From positions 34,403,011-34,467,010 of the forward strand of contig JABBOT010000001.1 of the NCBI GenBank assembly GCA_016165875.1: a stretch of 64,000 nt of DNA, given 5' to 3'. Below are positions 1 through 12,003 of the stretch, in pieces. The stretch comes from Acanthopleura granulata. Its lineage: Eukaryota; Mollusca; Polyplacophora; Chitonida; Chitonidae. The notes under the pieces are model-generated. The model searched no databases, was not told the origin of the DNA, and saw only the letters and a program-made list of their open reading frames with translations. The position numbers and the translations under genes were made by a program. The number at the start of each line of letters is the position of its first letter. Position 1 is the stretch's first letter.

Positions 1-182
1 ACGTTTGCCAGACTGCACGGCAACGAGCCACGAGGTGGGAATTCTCCCTGCCAAAATGTCATTTCCTTCAGGTCGCGATAGTTCAGACTTCATCAATACT
101 ACATGAGCACCAGGTTCTACTATCTTTACGGCAGGCATATGGCAGGCATCAAAGAAGTGCACCGTAACATTCAAACGTCTAG
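1..182 (-). CDS. Possible partial exon at window edge, function unknown
   Basis: On the minus strand one frame stays open for about 60 codons up to the window edge. Its composition is mixed and protein-like, with segments such as VTVHFFDACHMPAVKIVEPG and PTSWLVAVQSGKR, rather than low complexity. Reading into it from the right, the first in-frame stop (TGA) is at 190-192. A possible splice acceptor AG lies at about 183-184, after a short pyrimidine-rich run (ATCTTCTTTCT on the minus strand), so an exon could begin near 182 and continue to the left of the window. I do not recognise the family. A run of 60 open codons is common by chance, so this is only the best candidate for cellular coding sequence here. 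It could instead be part of a transposable-element ORF. No partner exon was found to its right. Confidence 0.3.
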
Positions 183-186
183 CTTC

Positions 187-2897
187 ATTTCATTCATAGA
201 AAGAAGATCTAAAATATAAGGATAGGTATTTATCTGCATTTTTAAGTATATTTTTTGGCGCAAGAAAAATGCATTTGTGGCGTTTTAAAGGAGTTAGCTT
301 CATTGGCGTAACACTATACTCAAAATTGTTTCTCTTATGTGACCGTGATCAGGTTTGTGACTGGAGGGAACCGGAGTGCTATATTTGTGTGTAAGCTCTT
401 TGGTCAGGTTCTAGCATTCTGCTAAGAACAGTACGTCCACTGAATAAGCCAGCTAAAGCATGACTCTGCCTAAGGATATAGTTTCAATGGGCTCTACTAA
501 ATGCTTCCTCTCTAGGCTACAATGGTTTAGGTGAACATGTTTACTTGGCGATAGACAACTGTCACTTTTAATGGCATATAAATATCAAAGGGATTCCGAT
601 TTTTTGGTGTTGCCTTTCCAGTCGTTACTCTGAATAGGCACTTAGCCTAGAAAATCTACTGCTATCAGTTACAGCCATGTTCTCAAGCTGACATGGGTTA
701 AGTTGCCATTTTTTAGACATACCAGAGGAGGGTGTCCCATGCCACTTGCTTCTCATGGAAGAGATCAATGTCGTGCCTATGTGAATCAAGGATACGCCAG
801 AGCACAAAAACTGTCTGTACAGAGAATCTGTGGACAGTTTCCGGATTGCTTCACCATTTGCTTGAAGTCCCAAAGCTCTCGTTGAGGTTCGTACAAACGT
901 AAATGTGTCATCTGCCTTGAGGTGATATGGCATGTCTGCAAGTGAAAACAGAACTTTAGCCGTCACATTGTTGATCTATTCTTTGTAAGTTAGACAGAAT
1001 GGAATAGCAGCAATGTGCAATTCGACTTGGTTGCAGGTCCTCGGGAACGTAGTCATCTCACAGAGGCATTCATCTATTTTCGTTAAAAAGGGTTTGGTTT
1101 TCTACAGTAATTTATGACACAAATCAATGTTTTCTAACACGATTTCGACGTGTATATCATAATCATGCTTATGATCATTTACCAAAAATCACTCTGTCGC
1201 CGCTGTTTTGGTTTTACTCTCTATGCTGCAGTGTTTTATCTTATATGATGTCTGTGATACAAACACTGACCAAAGTTCTGTTCTCACTGCAGTTATGAAG
1301 AATATTTGTTACATATAAATGGCCACGCTATCTGAGGTTATGGATTTCATGTGGAATTGTACATGTAGTACATTACCTTATAGGGATCTGGTGAGGAATA
1401 TAAGGCGATTTCTGTTAAGTCTATATATCTCCTATACTTATACAACATTGACTGGTCGATGTTAAGAGCCTGTTGCCCTATCAATTAGAGGGCATTTGTC
1501 ACGTGCGGATAGGGAGAAAGTGTTTTTTCTTTGCAATTCATGAGAAATAAATTTGCTTGTAGTCAAAAGTCGATTCTGACTGATTCTTGATGTGATTACT
1601 TAAATGCGATTCAGTCTTTTTATGTTTATTAATCATGGCTTTAAAAATCAAAAGGTACGCCTACAGGCGAAAGTTTTTCAATGGTTCTGCATTAGGGTGG
1701 TGGAAGTGCATTTGCGGTCAGCTAATAAAACCAGAGTGCATGCAGGGCGTGATAAGGACGCATAAACTCGTTATATACTAACTGAAATGAGCCTGAAAGC
1801 AACATCGTGCAATGTACAGCAGATAAATTAGGCGGAATGTCACCAGTTTAAGCTCAAATGATGTGGGTCCACAAGGTGCTATATGTATGGAAACAAAATA
1901 TATGAGAAGTGTAATGGGGGGAATAATAATGTTTACAGCCTTGTCTTCTGGCATTTCCGGTCAGGGCCTGGCAGAGCGCTGCGAAGACCCTGGAGGCAGT
2001 TTATAAGTATTTCGCCTGCTGAACATCCAATCTAGAAGACGGTTGCAATGAAAAGTAATTCTGTATTAGATATACCTTCAGAGAACTACCAACAGTTCGA
2101 GGGCTACATGTAAACAGTTGGTTTTCTCTATGGTCACATAATGATATAACATCTGAAGGCTTACTGAGTAGTGAAAACACTATAAATAATGAGGTTTATG
2201 GCTCTGCTTGAAGCTGCCTCAGAACTCCAGGAAACTAATGGATCAGATTCCACGACGTTGGCCTGACTATGTATACGCCTGTAAAAAAAAGTACGCGTTA
2301 AGTGCCTTGAACACTGAGGACAGTCATAGGCAGAATTAAGCACATATAGTCCACTGTTAGTCTTGGGTTGCACAACCGCACCCGATGATGAAAGAGATAA
2401 GAGCGAACCGTGCATTCCGGATGTGCCTCAGCAAAGTGCACTTTGCAGCGATGGAACATATGTATTGATTGATTTGATTGAGCTTCATTCCCTACTCAAG
2501 AATATGGAAAGGGGAGAAAAAGCAAGGGCAACCTCTGCGTGCAGGCAGCTCCCTAAGTATACGGCTAACTTTTTTGGCATAAATGACGGTCGGGTCATTG
2601 TGAACTGTATTGGAATACCTGAATGCACTGTTCAAGGTTTAGGCCGATACAGCCTTGAACTCTCTGTAATCTTCGCCAGGGAATACATCGAAAAGATATA
2701 ATTTCCTACACTGCTATATCGAGATCAGCAAAAATACTGGCTCGAGGGAGGCTGGAAATTATGTCTATTCGATGTATTCGCTGACGATGATTGTTAATTT
2801 TCATCGACACACTGGCTAGTCTGCTGGTAATTCTACAATAAGTTTTGTATGTACTTCTGACCATTCACTTCAGATAACTGGACTCTAACTAACATCT
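187..2897. other. Unassigned sequence, no gene seen
   Basis: Only short open frames occur here (the longest are about 113 codons at 625-966 minus and 2363-2701 plus), none with a recognisable domain. A stretch at 1191-1250 is about 80% similar by eye to 33876-33933, which suggests an old dispersed repeat. Confidence 0.5.
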
Positions 2898-2959
2898 GGC
2901 TCGTCAGCTCTGTTGGGCGAGACACCCAAAGTCGTGAGTTTAAGTCTCACTCTAGCCCA
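2898..2959 (+). repeat. tRNA-like fossil (SINE head or decayed tRNA)
   Basis: The 3' part has a perfect T-arm-like hairpin (GTGAG, 7-nt loop TTTAAGT, CTCAC) that overlaps a B-box-like sequence. The 5' end GGCT pairs with AGCC at the 3' end as a decayed acceptor stem, and CAGCTCTGTTGGG resembles an A box. At 62 nt it is about 11 nt shorter than a tRNA, and the anticodon arm is the part that looks reduced, so it should not be a working tRNA. It is most likely the tRNA-derived head of an old SINE. Confidence 0.4.
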
Positions 2960-3177
2960 TATTTTTGCTGGTCTCATTATAGGAGTGTAGGAAATAAAAT
3001 CTATCACAGCACTTTACTAGAGACAGAGGTTCGGTGTTAGACAAGACTACGGTAAAACAGATATCCTACAAGGTGACACTATGTTAAAATAAACATATCC
3101 ATGGTGTAGCGGTATAACAGTTTATGTCACATGGGCCACATAGGAATTTGGTTTGTGTATGAAATAGCCCCAGGTAC

Positions 3178-3511
3178 CTCCGAAGCTCTTGCACTCATTA
3201 CCTTTAGAGCAGGTATCTAGACGTAAATCCAACGCCATGGCCGCTACACACTCCACGAGTTATTTCGCTGCTTGAGGTAGCAGAAGTGACGAAACGATCG
3301 CTGTATCGCCCCCAACGTATTATAACCGAGTCGTGGAGAGTGTAACGGCCATGGCGTTGAAGTTTGATGTTTAACATGGGGCTTCGTACTTTCAGGCTAG
3401 CTAGAGGGTAAAAGACGAAGGTGAGATCACCGGGGTTTTGCACGACAGCATTTACAATGTCAGCTTTTGTAGCTCCGTGCTCTAAACGTAATGAGTGTAG
3501 GAGCTTCGGAG
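3178..3511. repeat. Two-layer inverted-repeat element (MITE or foldback-like)
   Basis: Outer arms 3178-3210 and 3479-3511 are inverted copies matching at 30 of 33 positions. Inner arms 3230-3258 and 3331-3359 are inverted copies matching at 27 of 29 positions and contain GCCATGGC. The inner arms enclose 72 nt. The spacing between outer and inner arm is 19 nt on the left but about 119 nt on the right, so one side has lost or gained about 100 nt. A minus-strand open frame of 118 codons (3204-3560), starting with a hydrophobic stretch, lies across the structure. Part of it is simply the right arm read as protein, so I do not call it a gene. Confidence 0.6.
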
Positions 3512-3804
3512 TTATACATAGCCAAAGAACGAATAGTAGCATATTCATGGACATGTACAATCAGGCTTATCAAAGTCTACACATATCACAAGCCTAGCTT
3601 CTAAATTAGTGCCAAATGCCTTTCTAAAGAATTTACCCGCTTTTATTGCTCACGCTGATGAGTAGTCTCCAGTAGAAGGCTTCAGCCGCGTATTACAAAT
3701 AATGGGAGTTTGGACATCTGTAGCATGTACAGCAACATATGAGAATTTATTGCTTGGTGAAAGGTTTTATATAAACCAAAGCTGTAAGCTGCCGACTTAA
3801 CTGC

Positions 3805-4368
3805 TGATCTGGAGGCCTTCAAGGGGAAATTCTGAAGCATCTACTGTGTGTGCTTTATAGAGACGAGTTTGAAAACACCCATTCACCCAAATATAAGATT
3901 GTGTTATAAGCCGACGACACAATATTGTTTGTTCCCATCATTATTTCCATATACGGATCATTTTCAAATCTCCAGAAGTTCAGTAAGAACAAACTCAGCT
4001 TTAATTCATTCAAATGTACTCGAATATTATCTGGAACACCACAGCGATTTCTCAGAATCTCTCGGACAATAACATAGAAGCAAGGAAAAGAAAAGTTAAT
4101 AAAAATACGAGCAGGTGTGTTTGGATATAAGCATAGATGCTTAGCTGTCTTAGAATGTCCAAGTTGACATAATCTACAGGGAACTTTCGCAGTGCCTGGG
4201 ATTATCGCAAAGAATTAGATGTTTCCTTGACAACTTGCGTAACAATTGTACACGGCCCTAATGGCGCTACTGTTTGACTACTGTGAGATTGTTTATGACA
4301 GTTGCAGCAGTAATATGAGAACGAAATATGAGGCCGCAAAACAATGCAGAAAAAAACTATTTTTCTAA
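3805..4368 (+). pseudogene. Decayed LINE reverse-transcriptase fragment
   Basis: From 3811 one frame reads GLQGEILKHLL, then LYRDEFEN, then a stop followed by ADDTILFVP. This is the order expected in a non-LTR retrotransposon reverse transcriptase: the GxLQGD-type motif, then the catalytic YADD or FADD motif. The tyrosine codon of YADD is TAA (3907-3909), so the active site is interrupted. The frame runs on to a stop at 4075. A second piece in another frame (4261-4368) reads LFDYCEIVYDSC, typical of the region downstream of the catalytic domain in LINE ORF2. The fragment is truncated at both ends and frameshifted, so it is dead. The clade cannot be assigned from this much sequence. Confidence 0.7.
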
Positions 4369-4370
4369 TG

Positions 4371-7300
4371 CTATGTCAGTGCAGCAATGAGGCTTTTTTT
4401 AATCATCTAAACTGCGGTTTTTTTCCAAACATTTTCTACTTCCACACAATCATTTTAATGTTCAAAAGTAGGATACATAGATATCCAGCCTGCCTCACAA
4501 AACAGGCTTATATTACTGAAAGTGCTATTACAGAACAGTATCACGGATCCAAGGATGTCTGAATTATTCCCAAACTTTGCATGTGGGCCAAGACGTTTTT
4601 ATTAACTCGGGCTAACGTATCGGTTAAGCTGGATTATGTTTTCAATTGTGCCATTTGCCGAATATTAGTCATTTTAAAGGGTGCTCAGGAAACGTGTAAG
4701 AAATACTATGAGGTAATTTGTCTCAAAAGAGAATTTCATTCTCACACCTAGTCATTTCTATGTCATTTTATATCATTTCAGGTTTCAATGGGGATCCTTA
4801 CAAGTATCTAAGTACCCTGCTTCTGTATCGCTAACCCTGTTGGGGTGCCTTTCTCTGAATCTAGTACTGAAAGGATCATCCTGGTGAAATAAAAATAATT
4901 TTATGTATAGGACACGAGAAATAGACTGATATAGACATGTCTCAAAAATTATACCTGAGGCGTATGAGTTAATCAATCTATACCATAGCCAACGCATCTA
5001 TCAGATCGAGCTTCCATCTAAGATAGACATGCGTATTCCACTCGTAAGTTATTAAAGGGGCAGAAACCCCAAAAATGAACCTATGGTGACTACAAAACCA
5101 TTAAAGCTGTGTTTAAAAATAACGTCTCTACCTTTTTCAGATTTTTTTGAAACTAAGTGAAAAGCATTCAAATGTTTTGATCGTCTGGTGGGTTTACAGA
5201 CCATATTCATAACATTTGTCGTCAATGACGTCACGCCATTTTTCTAGCCATATAAGCAGAAGTTTAACGTGGTATTAGCTCTTTCATACACAGGCACACA
5301 TTATAGGGTCACGGCTCTCATAAACTTACAGAGCTGAGCATAAAGATATATAAAAAGTTTTGTGAAGTCAGTAGCGACACATATTATCAATACATGTGTT
5401 CACAAAACACGCCATACAATCAAAACATTTGACTGCATTTAATTTGATGAAAAAAGTCTTATGCCTGTTTCAAGTACAGACATCAATAGTCTTTTTACTC
5501 ACCACAGCTTCATTCTTAAAAGACGTTTCAACTCAACAATCCCAAACCCATTTTTGATGCATCCCACAAACATAAGCCACAGAAAGATATGTCAGAAATA
5601 ATAAATAAATAATAAGTAAAGAATGTAACATGTAATGGAGAAGCCTGTTATCACATTTCAACTATGCAGGGACGAGAGTTGATATCGCAGCCATAATATC
5701 CAATTTAAATTTCAATCTCCTAGACAGTGAATAATTTCTGGGTCAAACACAAATGAAGGTATCCCATTCGTGTTCTGACCAAAACTAGCTTGAAGGCACC
5801 ATGTGATAGATATAGAGGGCACGTGTTGTGTCGTGCATTCGTGCATGATAACTGATAATAACTGTACTGTGCTCGCTTGCTCCTGGTTCATAGCTGACAC
5901 GTGTTGTGCTACTTCTCCATGAAGGACAACTGAAAAGAATTAGATGGTTATGTAATAATGAAAATGGTGTCTTCATGCATGATACCTCTTCCATGTTACA
6001 TCGAGTCTGACGAGATATTGCGCTTATATACATTTTGATGATGCAAGGAAGGTCCTATCCGCATACACGTTGAGATTCAGATTGTATACATATTTGATGA
6101 TTGGTGAGACTACATTATCCTAAAATAATATGAAGCGAAAAAAAGTAAAAAAAGAATCGAAACAACTGCCTTTGACCTGAAAGTCATTGCCCAACTTGCA
6201 TTACAGGTACATGAGTTACGCAGAAAGGGATTGCACTTCATTCAGTTAAATGCCTCATTCTAATGAAAGGGATGTCCACGACGGGTGAATTATCATAAAC
6301 GAGGTCTTCTGGTCGTGTACTCATCTGATTTTCCGGTACATTGTCTTTATATCTGGAAAACTCGATTCCATACAGCCATATTGCTCCAAAGGGCACTGGA
6401 GAAGACACACAGACGTCAAATATTTGGACGGTAAATATTTATGTTCCTCTTCCTTGTGTGACTTTCTGCGAGTTGTTCAAACGTTGTGCTCCTGAGGCAA
6501 TACATATCAGTCTGGAAGACCATTGTATAAAGTCCTAGCTTGTTACAATAGGTGTACTCAGCAACTATAGGGACATGACAAGTCAGACTACAGCAGCGCC
6601 TTTCACTGTGTAGAATACAGCGGTTAAATTGCTCACAGGCTTATTTTCACACCAAAGCAGATTTCTAAACATCTTCGCTGATGATGAACAATTGACTTTT
6701 ATCATTGTGTTCTGGACGCCAGCAAAAACAGTGAACAAATATGACGCCTTGAAGATTCTTAGCATGAACGTGCATTAAGCTTAATGCTGCATTCAAAGAT
6801 ACGACTTTCTTCAAGCTAACCATCGATCTGTGAAAAGCAAACAAAATCAGATTCACAAAAAACAGAAAAGAAAGAGCATTCCGTTTATCGCTTTCAAGGA
6901 ATTGGGAGAATAGAAATCCTTCAAATGAATCCCACAATTTTGGCGCTGTCTTAGTAACAGGCTTGTATATATCCTGCTATACAAAAATGCCGTAGTAAAT
7001 ATGAAGTACGGCTGTCAGAGAGTATTAACATACCAGGATTAGTGGTACGATTTTGATGGACAATGCCCCATGTGGTTTCTAACAGGGGCAATGGACCGCT
7101 TCTGATAGAGCTACGGTCTTTGTTACCGCTTGTCTCCATTGTCTGCCCTGGTGACAGGAACGAAGGCAGATGTCAGGTTCATTTTCGCAACTTAGTTCCA
7201 GTTTAGAGAAAAAGACCGATGAGAATACCTTAATGTCAACAGCGATTACGGTTCTCTCTCAGATTCACAGGTAATGCACTACAGGATCATATCTGACGAC

Positions 7301-10300
7301 TAGGATTTTAGGGACGGCCAATCAGCCATTTTGGCTCCACAGCCAAACGGCTATTATAATGTAAGATATAGTTTTGGGTCTTGGTCCGAGCTTTCTAGAC
7401 TGACACATATTCCTGTCGCCATTATGCTACCACAGGATGACATGGATTGGCTCGCTTTTCTACAGGAAATGCATATTGTATGGTTACAGGCCCGTGGGCT
7501 CACTTGAGCAAAGTAAAGATTCACAACTCCGAGAGAATTGAAAGAATTGTTAGCACTGGGTTTCCCGACAAAAAAACAAAAAACAAAAAAAAATCAACAA
7601 GGCTTTCCGCTGAAGAATTTGAAACGATATTGCCACAAACAGGAGATACAGTTTAGCTGCTCTTACTAGGGAAGGAGATCATTCTTCATATAACCTCAAC
7701 GTAGAAGTCGACAAGTTTTTGAATGCACTTCAACTGTATGTTGCAGGGATTTTAATAGGTGGTTCCGGGTTTTCCTCTCCCGTTCGATTGATTTGATGTC
7801 CGTTTTCGGCAACGGCAATCAGCGTACAAATACTGGCATTTGGAGTCACTTCAATTGTTAATTTGGTTCGGAGATAGAACTGGCTTGAAATGGCTTTTCC
7901 CTAATTCTTTACTCGGTAATACGTCTTCAGAAACTGTTTGTTATTTTTTCTCTCTCTCCCTTGATTTACTTGAAAGCATAGATCACGCAGTAGAGAGGTT
8001 TTGCTCTCAATGGTTGCCATCACGGCATCGCACAATATATTGAAAACAGAAATGAAAAGTGCTGGCAACTGAGAGTAAAGAACTGTGAAAGAACACTGCA
8101 GGCAGCTAAATAACCCCGTGCGACTTGGTCCAATTAAGCCACAGGTGTCGAGAATCCATGCGTTACAGCAACAAACGGTAACTGCAGAGCTTTCATACCC
8201 TGACCTACAGCTTGGTACATAATGGAAACTGATAATTATCTTTATAGTTTATACAGACGTACTCGAGTAGGAATACAGCTGTTCTGTCAGTATAGATTTC
8301 TATAACCCGGGTGGACAGTCTTACAGGAGTACAGCATATATAACCAAGAATGTCAGTTACATGGTATTATTTTTATTTTATAACCACCGTAATTTCTCCC
8401 AAAATTCAGCTTGGTCTACTGGCAGGAATTGACGTGACTTTTCCTAGGTATAGCCAGGAGACTGAAATAGTTCTTAGACGAATATATAAAAGTCCACAAA
8501 ATGTTTTCCTTAATGTAACGGAGAAATACCAACTCCCACTGTTCAAACCATACAGATTTAGCTTGGTCCTCATGGATTAGGCAATTGGTATCCGTAGCCA
8601 TTCTCGTTAACGCACAAACAGCCACAGAATAAGACATGTGGGGTGTCAAATTAGATTATACGTGGAGTAAGTAATCATTTCTTTATCTCAAATAGCGAGA
8701 TAACATTCATCTCCCACCGGAGTCAGATTTCCGGATATTTTGAATTTCCTGTACCCTGAGCTCATTATACTTGTATTCCAGGGTTATCCGATATATATAA
8801 TGGTTATATTTATTGCGATTGATAGTGTCAAATTACGACGTCTCGCCCACTCGCCTCTGTAAGCTCTGCATTATGAATATGCAGGACTTGGATTCACCCT
8901 GTCTTATGCACGGAATCCCACTGTTCAGTTATTCAATTCACTCTCCACATTAGCACATACCAAATCATATCAACTTTATAAAAACCATCTCTCGGAATTT
9001 TTTTTAACAGTCGATCGATGTTCTACTTTCTTACTCCAACAATTCCGTGAAAATAGATTTGTACTCCTTAGTAAACATTCGGGAGAAATTTGGGTTAATG
9101 TAAATCTATTTTTATGAATCTTGCTTAATTTTCGCAGTAAAGATTTTCAATCACTCCGTTCCAAATATGGTATGAAGCAAAAAGTAGAACTGAACATTTT
9201 CTCGACCCAGACGAATACAGGGATGCAATTTTTTCCACGAAGGAAGGAATTGATCAGCACTATCAAAATGTTTGCTTGAAAGAACTGAATAATTATTATA
9301 GGTGGTTTCTTTTAAACATTATAACTGAACAATGATGGCTGTTTTGCAGAAGTCGCACACTAACAATCGATATACAATAACTTACGACTAAAGTGTTCAC
9401 GGATCAGTGTCTGTCGGCCGTAATACTATACTCAAATGGTAATACCGGCGTGTATATCTTTAATAACGTAAGCAAGTGCATTGGAAACTTCTGAAATAAT
9501 ATTGAACAGTACACCCCCGAAGAACAAATCTAAATCGCACAGACACCATTGTATTAGTATAGGGAATAAAATCAAATGGTATTTATGTGTAATTATTAAT
9601 ATTTTTAATCCAAAAATTCGGAAGGAGAGGGCAGTTGCGAGCATCTCAACAGTTAGCCGTGTTGCTCCTAATAGCTTGGACACAAGGTGAGGGCTCAAGC
9701 TCAGGTCTTGACTCGGTAAGAATTTGTTGATTCCTTCACACACTTTGTTTGAGGTAATATCGTTTCATGACCGTCCGCTGTGGACGGCGGTCTTAGATAT
9801 AGTTTACATAGCCTCACGTTCAGTGAAGATCAGACTGCGACTGAACAAAAGACCGAGAAAATAGGTACATCATAAGAGGAAAAATTTGCCATTGTATATT
9901 GCTAACGGCATACAATTTAACAAGAGAATCTCTGTTTCCCACACTCTTAAAATTGACCACTGTAATATAAGGCGAAGATTCGTGAGTGTGGTGTGAAGTG
10001 GCGATCAAATGCATTTCCTTATTCAAAACCCGTAAGTCGGGTTGAATTAGAAAAGGTTGATATCGTGGTTTCTAGAAAAGTACTAAAAAAGCATATATGA
10101 AATATATTAGGAATCAAGCTAAACCATCAATTGGAAATAAAGTAAATCACCGCATTTTACGGTTTGTAAATCAACGAAGATGTAATCAAATTAATTTTAT
10201 TCGCTTGCTGATTTCACAAAATGCCTTTGTTTGTTACTTTTTATTCTTTGCGAGCAATAATGTGGCCACAATCACTGATAATATCCAGATGTCCAAAGTT

Positions 10301-11783
10301 GTGTGGACAATTTGGCAAGTAAAGCGGTAACTAGATATCAGATGACGTGGGCGTTGTACAAATGCTAGTTCATACACTTCATCAGCATGGGCATCCATAC
10401 TCTCATACCCACACTGCTGAGTGGATCGTTCTTCTTCACACTGATACATGATGACAAATGTACATGACTTTAACTTTGGTGACTTTTTTATGCTTTTTCT
10501 ATCCAAGCACATTTTCAGAGAGGAAAGGTCTAACCTCACATATCAGAAGAGCATGTAAATTAATCAGAAAACGGTGCTTGCTCGCATCGCGGAGCAACCA
10601 TCTATAAAGGGCAATATTATTTATCACGCCCAACTTACATGCCTTCGCTGGAAATAAAATTCTGGTTTTTCCTTTTCGAATTTGAAATTCATGTCATTAA
10701 AATGGGGAACATTTCCTGCTTAACTCTAAGGTGACACCGGCCTAAGCTGTGTACATCACCGTTTATTGCTGGTTTTGCGATCATGGCGTTGGCGATTTTG
10801 TGGGCAAACTGATAACGTGGTATTCATGTGCTACACGATAAGAATTGTCGGCCTCATTTGTGCTCGAGTGGCCATATACAACGCTAGGAAAGGTTCCTGG
10901 CTGCTTGCACTTTTAGATCCAAATATTTAAATTTATTTTTCCTTCCTAGATATGATATAATGGGGTGGGTGGGATATGGAGTTATCTATGCAGATGAATT
11001 TCACAGACTTACGTTTGTGAAGAGAAGAATATGCCGTAGATTCTATATAAAATTCTTTCCAAATAAATCGTTAGCTTGGAAGATGTATCATTTTGGTCCA
11101 GTCACGTAGTGCGTTGTTTGCTTTTTTCATCACGACAAACTATACTTTCTGGAAGATGTGACCATTGTCTATATTTGAAGATTAGCACAAGGAACAGTTA
11201 ATGTTAAATAGTGGACTTGTAAACCATTGGAATCCAACCACTTATGTGAGATATAAATTCTAGTGTGTTGTTTATGATTTTATACTACTTATAGGCGCTA
11301 GCACAAATACTTTGCAGTAGGTGTAAATCCCAATTTACCGTGATGCTAACTTCAGCAGAAGAAAATTGTAGGCTGTACAGAAAAAAAGGCGAAACCTTCA
11401 TAATTGTGAGCTGGATTTGTTGTGACGGCAAAGGGTTGACCAAGCACAATTGGCGTGGTTGACAATGGTTGAGATAAATCTCTGTGGTGTGTGATGTGCA
11501 AGTAACCGATATGCCATGTTTAACCTATACATCCAAGAACAAAACTGCCAAGTACCATTCACTGAGATATGGTTCAAACGTTTTACTTTGCTGAAAAATG
11601 CATGGAAACGAGATGTCAACGAGATGCATGTATATGGACATAGGATATAGCATTCTTTACATTACCATGCATTCAGTCTTTGGCAAGTTTCTAAGGAACT
11701 TCTCCACGCGTGGCGCACTTAATACATGGGTGACAAGTTATTTTAAACGAATGTTTTTTCCTGTTCAATTAAATGACTACGAT
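4371..11783. other. Mostly unique sequence, no gene seen
   Basis: No convincing coding region, SINE or RNA gene was seen in these 7.4 kb. Open frames are short and without domains. A perfect CRE-type octamer TGACGTCA is at 5226-5233, and an A-rich tract is near 7569-7593. Confidence 0.45.
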
Positions 11784-12003
11784 GTATTTATTTATTTATC
11801 TATTTGATTGGTGTTTTACGCCGTACTCAAAAATATTTAACTTATACCAAGGCGGCCAGCATTATGGTGGCAGGAAAACGGGCAGAGCCCGGGGAAAACC
11901 CACGACCGTCCGCAGGTTGCTGGCAGACCTTCCCACTTACGGCCGGAGAGAAAGCCAGCCTGAGCTGGTCTTGAACTCACAGCGACCGAGTTGATGGTCC
12001 CGA
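11784..12003 (-). repeat. tRNA-derived SINE, family 1, nearly full body
   Basis: It appears on the plus strand as the reverse complement. A (TTTA)n tail at 11784-11804 is followed by GGTGTTTTACGCCGTACTC, then the central body (CCAGCATTATGGTGG, GGGCAGAGCCCGGGG, AGGTTGCTGGCAGACC). The B-box side of the tRNA-like head (CTTGAACTCACAGCGACC) is at about 11970-11988. The element stops near 12003, so the A-box half of the head is missing. This is the cleanest body copy in the window and is useful as a reference for the others. Confidence 0.85.

Noticed and set aside
9769..9792. GC-rich hairpin GACCGTCCGC...GCGGTC
   Set aside because: The arms only pair with gaps, so the stem is weak.
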